Below are positions 1-6,611 of a DNA stretch of 16,388 bases, one piece after another. Position 1 is the stretch's first letter. Each line of letters opens with the position of its first letter. The notes under the pieces were generated by a model. That model searched no databases. It saw only the letters and a list, made by a program, of their open reading frames with translations, and had not been told where the DNA came from. Source of the stretch: Clostridiales bacterium (GTDB lineage: Bacteria > Bacillota > Clostridia > WRLR01); the NCBI GenBank assembly GCA_031287655.1, contig JAITSR010000364.1:1-16388 (forward strand), given 5' to 3'. The position numbers and the translations under genes were made by a program.

Positions 1-677
1 CCGTGATCGCGCTGATCTCGCGCCTCGTCGGGCAGAAGGGGCTCGACTTGATCACGCATGTGTTTGACGAGCTCATCGTCGGCAGTTCGGGCGCGGACGG
101 GACGGGCGCGGTTGGGGTGAGCGCGGGCGGCGGCGCGGGTACGGAAAACAGCGGCGCAGGCGGCGGCGCGGGGAATATCGGCGGTTTGGGAGGCACAGGC
201 TCGCGCGGGCGCGCCCCGCAGTTTGTGATGCTCGGGACCGGTGACACCGGATATGAAAACTTCTTCCGCTGGAAGGCGGAGCAGTACGCCGGGCAGGTCT
301 CGGCAAATTTGACCTTTGACGAGGCGCTCGCGCACAGGATTTACGCCGGAGCGGACTTTTTGCTGATGCCCTCGCTGTTCGAGCCTTGCGGAATCAGCCA
401 ATTGATCGCGATGCGCTACGGGACGCTGCCGATCGTGCGCGAGACTGGCGGCCTTGCCGACACGGTTTGGCCTTACAACGAGGTGACGGGGGAAGGCACG
501 GGCTACAGCTTCGCGAACATCAACGCGCACGAGCTGCTGTTCACCATGCGGCGCGCGCTCGGGGTCTACGCGAACGCGCCGGAAGCGCATAACAGGCTCA
601 TGTCGGCCGCGATGGCGCGGGATGATTCATGGGGCGCGTCGGCAAAACGCTATGTTGAGCTGTACGAGAACATTTGA
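1..677 (+). CDS. glgA: Glycogen synthase (ADP-glucose type, GT5), C-terminal part only
   Basis: Transfers glucose from ADP-glucose to the growing alpha-1,4-glucan in the cytoplasm. The 5' part lies outside the window; the frame is open from base 3. Visible residues form the C-terminal Rossmann half of a GT-B fold: SRLVGQKGLDLI at the start, then QFVMLGTGD, a conserved FDEALAHRIYAGADFLLMPS stretch, and the family's FEPCGISQLIAMRYGTLPI with GGLADTV, which carries the E-x7-E-type donor-site region. It ends normally after SAKRYVELYENI. Odd point: between DELIVG and QFVMLGTGD, where relatives have only a few residues, there is a Gly/Ala/Ser-rich insert of about 46 residues (visible residues 26-71). 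The stop is 34 bases before the glgP start, so the two are probably co-transcribed. Family assignment is very secure; the effect of the insert is unknown. Confidence 0.96.
   Translation, partial: VIALISRLVGQKGLDLITHVFDELIVGSSGADGTGAVGVSAGGGAGTENSGAGGGAGNIGGLGGTGSRGRAPQFVMLGTGDTGYENFFRWKAEQYAGQVSANLTFDEALAHRIYAGADFLLMPSLFEPCGISQLIAMRYGTLPIVRETGGLADTVWPYNEVTGEGTGYSFANINAHELLFTMRRALGVYANAPEAHNRLMSAAMARDDSWGASAKRYVELYENI
78..218 (+). repeat. Gly/Ala-rich low-complexity insert inside glgA
   Basis: GC-rich simple sequence encoding a run dominated by Gly, Ala and Ser. A short near-duplicate is visible: SAGGGAGTEN is followed directly by SGAGGGAGNI, and the DNA word GGCGGCGGCGCGGG occurs twice about 33 bases apart. 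It sits in the loop between the first helix and second strand of the C-terminal Rossmann domain, a place that should tolerate extra length. Confidence 0.8.
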
Positions 678-711
678 CAAACAAATCAGCTGGGGGGCTG
701 AGGCTTAGGCA

Positions 712-3700
712 TTGGCACGGGGGAGAAAGAGAGACTTATTTTCGATGGAAGCAATGAATGGGTACGGACCGGCACAGACAGAACAGGTCAATCCGATGTG
801 GTTTATGAAGGATGGAGAACAGGCGGCGCCGATCAATATGGCGGGACCTGTAGAACGGGAGATGCCGATAGAAATGGCGACGCAGATAGAACGGAAGACG
901 CCGGTAGAATCGGCGCCGCCGATAGACAGGGCGAAACCGGCAGATCAGGCGGATTTTGTCGAGCGGAGGAACACCCCCGACCGGCGGCGCGCGCGGCGGC
1001 GAAGTTCTGAAGCCGGACACGCGGGCGGAGGCGCAAAATCAGGCGTGCCCGCCGACGTGAAACCGGGCATACGCACGGGCGGCGGCGCGAAATCGAGCGC
1101 GACCGCCGACGCGAGCCCGGGTACACACATCGCGCCGTTCAGCGGGACCCGCGACGAGGCGGCAAGGGACACCCGCGAAAAGATTCACGGCGGCGCAGCC
1201 ACCGCGGCGCGCGCGGCGCCTGCAGCAAATACCGCGCACGCGACGTCCGTCAACGGCGCGGCCGCACCCGTCTCCCGCCCAACGCCCAACGCCGCCGCAG
1301 ACGCGGGGTCCGCGTCGGAGCTGCTCGAGCAGGAAAAACAGCGCCTGCTGCAAAAGCTCTCCGACAAGCTCCAGCATCACCATGGCAGCACGCTCCAAGA
1401 CGCATCCAAAAAACAGCTGTACAGCGCGATCGCCCTGACGGTGCGCGACTCGATCATGGAGATGTGGACGGCATCGAAAGAGGATACCGAAAACAACCGC
1501 CGAAAACAGCTCTATTATCTGTCGCTCGAGTTTTTGGTCGGCCGCGCGCTCGACAACAACATCATCAACCTCCTAAAATCCGACGCGTATCAGGCGGTCT
1601 GTGATACGCTCGGCATCTCGCTTGACGACATCGCGGAGCAGGAGAACGACGCGGGGCTCGGCAACGGCGGCTTGGGGCGGCTCGCGGCTTGCTTTTTGGA
1701 CTCGCTCTCGACGCTCCGCATGAACGCGACGGGCTGCGGTATTCGCTATGAATACGGCCTGTTTCGCCAAAAGATCATGGACGGCTACCAGATCGAACTC
1801 CCGGACCCTTGGCTTGAGGACGGCAATATCTGGGAAATCCAGAGCCAAGACGAGCAGTTTGAGGTGCGGTTCGGCGGTGAGATTACGGAGACTTGGGAGG
1901 ACGGCGTCACAAAATTCGCGCACGAGCGCTATGAGACCGTGATCGCGCAGCCGTATGACATCCCGGTTCTGGGCTACAGCTCGAACGTCGTCAACCGTCT
2001 GCGCCTGTGGAGCGCGCGTTCGCCCAAGCATTTCGACATGGATCTGTTCAACCGCGGCGACTATGTGAGCGCGTCAAAGGAAAAGGAACTCGCAGAAGTG
2101 CTCTCGAAGGTGCTCTACCCCGAGGACAACCACTACACGGGCAAGACCCTGCGCCTGCGCCAGCAGTATTTCTTTGTTTCGGCGACGGTCCAGTGGATCG
2201 TCTGGGACTACAAGCGCGTCTACGGCACGAATTTTTACAAAATGCCCGAATACGTCGCGATCCACATCAACGACACGCATCCGACGCTCGCGATCCCGGA
2301 ACTCATGCGCATCCTCGTCGACGAGGAAAAGCTGCACTGGAGCGACGCGTGGGACATCACGAGCCGGATATTCTCCTATACGAACCACACGATCATGTCC
2401 GAGGCGCTCGAACGCTGGCCCGTCACGTTCTTCCGCCAAAACCTCCCGCGTATATTCACGATCGTCTCCGAGATCAACGAGACGTACTGTAAATCGCTGT
2501 GGGACGTCTACCCGGGGGATTGGGACCGCATCGCGAACATGGCGGTGATCGCGGACGGCGAGGTGCGCATGGCGAACCTCTGTATCGTGATGAGCAAAAA
2601 AGTCAACGGCGTTTCGGGCCTGCACACGGAGATTTTAAAGCACACGATCTTTTCGGACTATTATCACCACACGCCCGCGAAGTTTTTGAACGTCACAAAC
2701 GGCGTGACGCACAGGCGCTGGCTTTTGCACGCAAACCACGGTCTCGCGCGGCTGATCAGCGACACGATCGGCAACGGTTGGATTTTAGAGCCCGCGCAGC
2801 TCGCCGGGATCGCGCCGTATGCGGAGGACGCGGCCTTTGCGGAGTCGTTCATGAAGGTCAAATATGAAAACAAGGCGCGGCTCGCGGACTACATTTTGCA
2901 AATGACGGGCGCGCGCGTCGACCCCGCCTCGATGTTCGACGTACAGGTCAAGCGGCTGCACGAATACAAACGGCAGCTCCTGAACATCATCCACATTTTG
3001 CACCTCTACGCGCAGCTAAAGGAGGACCCGCGCGCGATCAAGCACCCGCGGACGTTTATCTTCGCGGCAAAGGCCGCGCCCGGCTATTATCGCGCGCGCC
3101 TTATCATTAAGCTGATCACGAGCATCTCGGAGCACCTCGCGAACGACCCGGACCCGAAGGTGCGAGAAATGCTGCGCGTCGTGTTTGTCGAGAATTACGG
3201 CGTTTCGATCGCGGAGAAGATCATTCCCGCCGCGGACGTGAGCGAGCAGATTTCGACGGCGGGCAAGGAGGCGAGCGGGACGGGCAACATGAAGTTCATG
3301 CTGAACGGCGCGCTCACGATCGGCACGCTCGACGGCGCGAACGTTGAAATGCGCGAGCGCGTCGGGGACGACAACATCTACATCTTCGGTCTCACGGCGG
3401 GCGAGGTGCAAAAGCTCTACGCGGACGGCAGCTACAACAGCAGACAGGTCTATGACGCGGACAGGGCGCTCGCGCACGCGGTCAATCTGATCGCGGACGG
3501 CACGCTGACGCCGGAAAAGCCGCGCCTGTTTATCGACATCTTCAACTCCCTGCTCTACAACGAGGGCGGGATGTCGGACGAATACCTCGTATTAAAGGAC
3601 TTCAAGTCCTACGCGAACACACAGCTGCGGGTCGAGGCGGACTTTTTGCAGAAACGGTTATGGAACCAAAAGGCGATCGTCAACGTCGCGAACGCGGGTT

Positions 3701-3759
3701 ACTTTTCGAGCGACCGCTCGATCCATGACTACAACGAAAAGATATGGCGGCTCAGGTAG
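712..3759 (+). CDS. glgP: Glycogen/starch/alpha-glucan phosphorylase (GT35) with long repetitive N-terminal extension
   Basis: Phosphorolyses alpha-1,4-glucan to glucose-1-phosphate using pyridoxal phosphate. The catalytic core runs from about residue 205 (LEQEKQRLLQKL) to the end. Hallmarks: RRKQLYYLSLEFLVGR, GNGGLGRLAACFLDS, IHINDTHPTLAIPELMR, TNGVTHRRWL, VKRLHEYKRQLLN and EASGTGNMKFMLNGALTIGT, whose Lys861 is the expected PLP-binding lysine. The core alone is about 810 residues, the usual bacterial length, so residues 1-205 are extra. They hold hexapeptide repeats (39-92), a duplicated 18-residue unit (105-140) and an Ala-rich stretch, and look disordered. Start choice: TTG at 712 with GAGG eight bases upstream. 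ATG codons at 745 and 754 are alternatives with poorer ribosome binding sites, and the first codons (AGA, GGG, TTA) are unlike the rest. All options keep nearly all of the extension. Confidence 0.96.
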   Translation: MARGRKRDLFSMEAMNGYGPAQTEQVNPMWFMKDGEQAAPINMAGPVEREMPIEMATQIERKTPVESAPPIDRAKPADQADFVERRNTPDRRRARRRSSEAGHAGGGAKSGVPADVKPGIRTGGGAKSSATADASPGTHIAPFSGTRDEAARDTREKIHGGAATAARAAPAANTAHATSVNGAAAPVSRPTPNAAADAGSASELLEQEKQRLLQKLSDKLQHHHGSTLQDASKKQLYSAIALTVRDSIMEMWTASKEDTENNRRKQLYYLSLEFLVGRALDNNIINLLKSDAYQAVCDTLGISLDDIAEQENDAGLGNGGLGRLAACFLDSLSTLRMNATGCGIRYEYGLFRQKIMDGYQIELPDPWLEDGNIWEIQSQDEQFEVRFGGEITETWEDGVTKFAHERYETVIAQPYDIPVLGYSSNVVNRLRLWSARSPKHFDMDLFNRGDYVSASKEKELAEVLSKVLYPEDNHYTGKTLRLRQQYFFVSATVQWIVWDYKRVYGTNFYKMPEYVAIHINDTHPTLAIPELMRILVDEEKLHWSDAWDITSRIFSYTNHTIMSEALERWPVTFFRQNLPRIFTIVSEINETYCKSLWDVYPGDWDRIANMAVIADGEVRMANLCIVMSKKVNGVSGLHTEILKHTIFSDYYHHTPAKFLNVTNGVTHRRWLLHANHGLARLISDTIGNGWILEPAQLAGIAPYAEDAAFAESFMKVKYENKARLADYILQMTGARVDPASMFDVQVKRLHEYKRQLLNIIHILHLYAQLKEDPRAIKHPRTFIFAAKAAPGYYRARLIIKLITSISEHLANDPDPKVREMLRVVFVENYGVSIAEKIIPAADVSEQISTAGKEASGTGNMKFMLNGALTIGTLDGANVEMRERVGDDNIYIFGLTAGEVQKLYADGSYNSRQVYDADRALAHAVNLIADGTLTPEKPRLFIDIFNSLLYNEGGMSDEYLVLKDFKSYANTQLRVEADFLQKRLWNQKAIVNVANAGYFSSDRSIHDYNEKIWRLR
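826..987 (+). repeat. 18-bp tandem repeats encoding hexapeptides in GlgP N-terminus
   Basis: Nine consecutive imperfect 18-bp units encode residues 39-92, with approximate consensus x-P-[IV]-[ED]-R-x. Successive units read APINMA, GPVERE, MPIEMA, TQIERK, TPVESA, PPIDRA, KPADQA, DFVERR and NTPDRR. The period is exact through all nine units; degeneracy rises toward the end, where the sequence becomes Arg-rich. Confidence 0.8.
1024..1131 (+). repeat. 54-bp tandem duplication in GlgP N-terminus
   Basis: Two adjacent 54-bp units encode GGGAKSGVPADVKPGIRT and GGGAKSSATADASPGTHI (residues 105-122 and 123-140). The start of each unit (GGGAKS) and its centre (AD, PG) are conserved. It lies between the hexapeptide repeat and the catalytic core and extends the apparently disordered N-terminal region. 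Confidence 0.75.
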
Positions 3760-3773
3760 GCAAAAAACGCGGC

Positions 3774-3845
3774 GAGCATAATTACAAGCATAATTACGAG
3801 CATATTTACGAGCGTAATTACAAGCATGATTACGAGTGTGATTCC
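3774..3845 (+). repeat. 12-bp tandem repeat (six units) between glgP and the GH4 gene
   Basis: Six consecutive 12-bp units: GAGCATAATTAC, AAGCATAATTAC, GAGCATATTTAC, GAGCGTAATTAC, AAGCATGATTAC and GAGTGTGATTCC. The first five differ from GAGCATAATTAC by zero to two bases; the last is the most degenerate. It is AT-rich and fills most of the 102-bp gap between genes. Units 1, 2 and 4 contain the palindrome TAATTA. No reading frame across it has a stop, because 12 is a multiple of 3. Confidence 0.9.
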
Positions 3846-3851
3846 TGATTT

Positions 3852-3857
3852 GGAGGT
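3852..3857 (+). promoter_or_regulatory. Ribosome binding site fixing the GH4 start
   Basis: GGAGGT lies four bases before the ATG at 3862. An in-frame ATG at 3826 is further upstream but falls inside repeat unit 5 with no Shine-Dalgarno sequence, so 3862 is preferred. The protein then begins MAKSFKVCFIGAGSIGF, the normal N-terminus of the family. Confidence 0.85.
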
Positions 3858-3861
3858 AGAT

Positions 3862-5352
3862 ATGGCAAAGTCATTTAAAGTCTGTTTTATTGGCGCCGGC
3901 AGTATCGGTTTTACACGGAAGCTGCTCTCGGACATTCTGACTGTGCCGGAGTTCCGCGGCATAGACGTCGCGTTCACCGACATCAGCGAGCACAACCTCG
4001 ACATGGTGACGCGGCTCTGCCGCCGGGACATCGAGGCGGCGGGGCTGCCCGCGACCCTCACCGCTTCGACGGACAGGCGCGAAATGCTGCGCGGCGCAAA
4101 ATATGTGATCATCTGCGTGCGCGTCGGCGGACTCGAGGCGTTCGCGACCGACATCGAAATCCCGCTCCGCTACGGCGTCGACCAGTGCGTCGGCGACACG
4201 CTCTGCGCGGGCGGCCTGATGTACGCGCAGCGGGACATCCCCGTCATGCTCGACTTTTGCAAGGACATTCGCGAGGTCGCGCTGCCCGATTGCCTCGTTT
4301 TGAACTACGCGAACCCGAACGCGATGGTGACGTGGACGCTGAACCAATACGGCGGCGTGAACGCGATCGGACTCTGCCACGGCGTCGCGGGCGGACACCG
4401 GCAGATCGCAGATGTGCTCGGCGCGGACATACGCGACGTCGACATCGTCTGCGCGGGCATCAACCACCAGACGTGGTACGTCTCCGTAAAGCTGCGCGGC
4501 GAGGAAGTGCCGCAGTCCCGGATCCTCGAAGGCTTTTTAAACCATCCGAAGTACCGGGAGACCGAAAAATGCCGTATCGATGTGATGAAGCGGTTCGGTT
4601 ACTACTCGACCGAGAGCAACGGACATCTGTCGGAGTATCTGCCGTGGTATCGCAAGCGCCACGCGGACATTCCGAAATGGATTCACATGGACAACTGGAT
4701 CGACGGACAGACCGGCGGGTATCTGCGTGTCTGCACGGAGGGCCGCAACTGGTTTGAGACGGATTTCCCGAACTGGCTGCGCGAGCCGCCCGCCGCGTTT
4801 ACGCCGGAGGAACGCAGCGGCGAGCACGGCTCCTATATCATCGAGGGGCTCGAGACCGGGCGTCTGTACCGGGGGCATTTTAATGTCGTGAACGACGGCT
4901 GCATCACGAACCTGCCGGACGACGCAATCGTCGAGGTACCCGGCTACGTCGACTATAACGGCGTAAATATCCCGAAAGTCGGCGCGCTGCCGCACGGCTG
5001 CGCCGCGATGCTGAACGCCTCCGTTTCGGTGCAGCGGCTCGGCGTGCTCGCGGGGGTCTCCGGCGACGATACGCTCCTGCGGCAGGCCATGCTGCTCGAC
5101 CCGCTCGTCGGCGCGGTCTGCTCGCCAGACGAGGTCTGGAGAATGGTCGACGACCTCCTGATCGCGCAAAAAAAATGGCTGCCGCAATACGCGGCGGCGA
5201 TCGCGGAGGCCGAGCGCCGCCCGCGCGCGGAAGCCGTGCCCTTCCCCGACTATCAGGGCTACCGCGTCGCGCCAAAGACCGTAGAGGAAATGTCCGCCGA
5301 CAAGGAGCGCGCGCGCAAACTCGCCGCCGCCTCCGAAAAGGCGGGGCTGTAA
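3862..5352 (+). CDS. GH4 alpha-glycosidase (MelA/AglA-type alpha-galactosidase or alpha-glucosidase)
   Basis: Cytoplasmic glycosidase of family 4, which uses NAD and a divalent metal and cleaves by a redox-elimination route. The 496-residue protein starts with the dinucleotide-binding GAGSIGF (residues 11-17), followed by an acidic D40. Further hallmarks are QCVGDTLCAGG (108-118), LNYANPNAM (147-155), LCHGV (171-175) and AGINHQTWY (198-206). Cys172 and His202 are the expected metal ligands. The C-terminal half (NVVNDGCITNLPDDAIVEVP, VDDLLIAQKKWLPQY) resembles alpha-galactosidase MelA. The LCHGV loop, where MelA has LCHSV, is closer to what I recall for alpha-glucosidase members, so the substrate is left open. 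Its place after glgA-glgP suggests an alpha-glucan or alpha-galactoside role. It stops only four bases from the convergent icd stop. Confidence 0.93.
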   Translation: MAKSFKVCFIGAGSIGFTRKLLSDILTVPEFRGIDVAFTDISEHNLDMVTRLCRRDIEAAGLPATLTASTDRREMLRGAKYVIICVRVGGLEAFATDIEIPLRYGVDQCVGDTLCAGGLMYAQRDIPVMLDFCKDIREVALPDCLVLNYANPNAMVTWTLNQYGGVNAIGLCHGVAGGHRQIADVLGADIRDVDIVCAGINHQTWYVSVKLRGEEVPQSRILEGFLNHPKYRETEKCRIDVMKRFGYYSTESNGHLSEYLPWYRKRHADIPKWIHMDNWIDGQTGGYLRVCTEGRNWFETDFPNWLREPPAAFTPEERSGEHGSYIIEGLETGRLYRGHFNVVNDGCITNLPDDAIVEVPGYVDYNGVNIPKVGALPHGCAAMLNASVSVQRLGVLAGVSGDDTLLRQAMLLDPLVGAVCSPDEVWRMVDDLLIAQKKWLPQYAAAIAEAERRPRAEAVPFPDYQGYRVAPKTVEEMSADKERARKLAAASEKAGL

Positions 5353-5356
5353 GCGA

Positions 5357-6574
5357 TCAGGAGTTTTGCGTATCCAGTCTGGCACGGATCGCGCGCAAAA
5401 AGTCGGCGGTGTTCAAAATGGTGGGTGTGAGGCCTTCGCACAGGCCCGCGAGGTCGCGCGTCATCAGACCGGACTCGATCGTTTGAAGCGACGCGGCCTC
5501 GAGCCGGTCCGCGAAGCGCGTCAAGGCCTCGTCGCCGTCAAGCTCGCCGCGTTTTCTGAGCGCGCCGCTCCACGCGAAGATCGTCGCGATCGGGTTTGTC
5601 GAGGTTTCCTCGCCTTTTAAGTGGCGGTAATAGTGGCGCGTGACGGTGCCGTGCGCGGCTTCGTACTCAAAGCAGCCGTCCGGGCTCACAAGCACGCTCG
5701 TCATCATCGCGAGCGAACCGAACGCCGTCGAAACCATGTCGCTCATCACGTCGCCGTCATAGTTTTTGCACGCCCACACAAAGCCGCCCTCGGAGCGGAT
5801 GACACGCGCGACCGCGTCGTCGATCAGCGTGTAGAAGTATGTGATCCCTGCCTGCTCGAACGCGGACTTGTATTCGGTCTCGTAAATCACCTGAAACAGG
5901 TTTTTGAACGTCTGATCGTACTGTTTTGAGATCGTGTCCTTCGTCGAGAACCACAGATCCTGTTTTTTGTCGAGCGCAAAGCGGAAACACGCGTGCGCGA
6001 AGGATTTAATCGAGTCGTCTTTGTTGTGCATCCCTTGGAGCACGCCCGGCCCCTCAAAGTCGCAGACCGTCTCGCGCCATGTTTCCGTGCCGCCCGCGTC
6101 CGTAAAGACAAGCTCCGCGCGGCCGGCGCCCGGTACGCGGTATTCCGCGGCCTTGTATACATCACCATAGGCGTGGCGCGCGATCGTGATCGGCCGCTCC
6201 CAGTTGCGCACCGCCGGCCGCACACAGTTGACGAGAATCGGCTCGCGGAACACTGTGCCGTCCAGAATCGCGCGGATCGTCGCGTTCGGGCTTTTCCACA
6301 TCTGCTTTAGATGATAGTCCTCGACGCGCTGCTCGTTCGGCGTGATCGTCGCGCATTTGACGCCGACGCGGTGTTTTTTGATCGCCGCGCCCGCATCCGC
6401 CGTGACCTTGTCGTCCGTCTCGTCGCGGTGTGGGAGGCCGAGGTCGTAATAGTCCGTGAGAAGCGTAACATAAGGGCTTAAAAGCTCTTTTTTGATCTCA
6501 GCCCACAGGATGCGCGTCATCTCGTCCCCGTCGATCTCGACGACCGGGTTTTTCATGATAATTTTTTCAGACAT
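5357..6574 (-). CDS. icd: NADP-dependent isocitrate dehydrogenase (homodimeric, eukaryote-like type)
   Basis: Oxidatively decarboxylates isocitrate to 2-oxoglutarate with NADP in the cytoplasm. The 405-residue length and sequence fit the dimeric type II family that includes human IDH1. Conserved parts: VVEIDGDEMTRILW, KSPNATIRAILDGTVFRE (Ser95, Arg101, Arg110 for substrate), RPITIARHAYGD (Arg133, equivalent to IDH1 Arg132; Tyr140), STKDTISK, LIDD, KNYDGDVMSD with the metal-binding aspartates, and HGTVTRH, whose Arg-His marks NADP preference. No key residue is missing. Start ATG 6574 has AAGGAGA twelve bases upstream; a second in-frame Met (codon 7) lies too far from it. It follows the hydratase gene by 37 bases and is the last gene of that operon. 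No terminator hairpin was seen between its stop and the convergent GH4 stop. Confidence 0.97.
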   Translation of the reverse strand: MSEKIIMKNPVVEIDGDEMTRILWAEIKKELLSPYVTLLTDYYDLGLPHRDETDDKVTADAGAAIKKHRVGVKCATITPNEQRVEDYHLKQMWKSPNATIRAILDGTVFREPILVNCVRPAVRNWERPITIARHAYGDVYKAAEYRVPGAGRAELVFTDAGGTETWRETVCDFEGPGVLQGMHNKDDSIKSFAHACFRFALDKKQDLWFSTKDTISKQYDQTFKNLFQVIYETEYKSAFEQAGITYFYTLIDDAVARVIRSEGGFVWACKNYDGDVMSDMVSTAFGSLAMMTSVLVSPDGCFEYEAAHGTVTRHYYRHLKGEETSTNPIATIFAWSGALRKRGELDGDEALTRFADRLEAASLQTIESGLMTRDLAGLCEGLTPTILNTADFLRAIRARLDTQNS

Positions 6575-6611
6575 TGCGGTTCGTTTTCTCCTTTTATGAT
6601 TTGCGTATCCG

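Noticed and set aside
686..701. TCAGC-TGGGGG-GCTGA hairpin between glgA and glgP as terminator or attenuator
   Set aside because: Only five base pairs and no T-run; too weak to claim. It could at most mask the region upstream of the glgP ribosome binding site.
2074..2625. Minus-strand open frame (183 codons) inside glgP
   Set aside because: Shadow of the phosphorylase core, which is conserved across this whole interval on the other strand.
3774..3845. Possible CRISPR array
   Set aside because: The units are contiguous 12-mers with no spacers and there are no cas genes; it is a minisatellite.
4537..5385. Minus-strand open frame (282 codons) opposite the GH4 gene
   Set aside because: Shadow of the well-supported GH4 coding sequence; no domain or start signal of its own.
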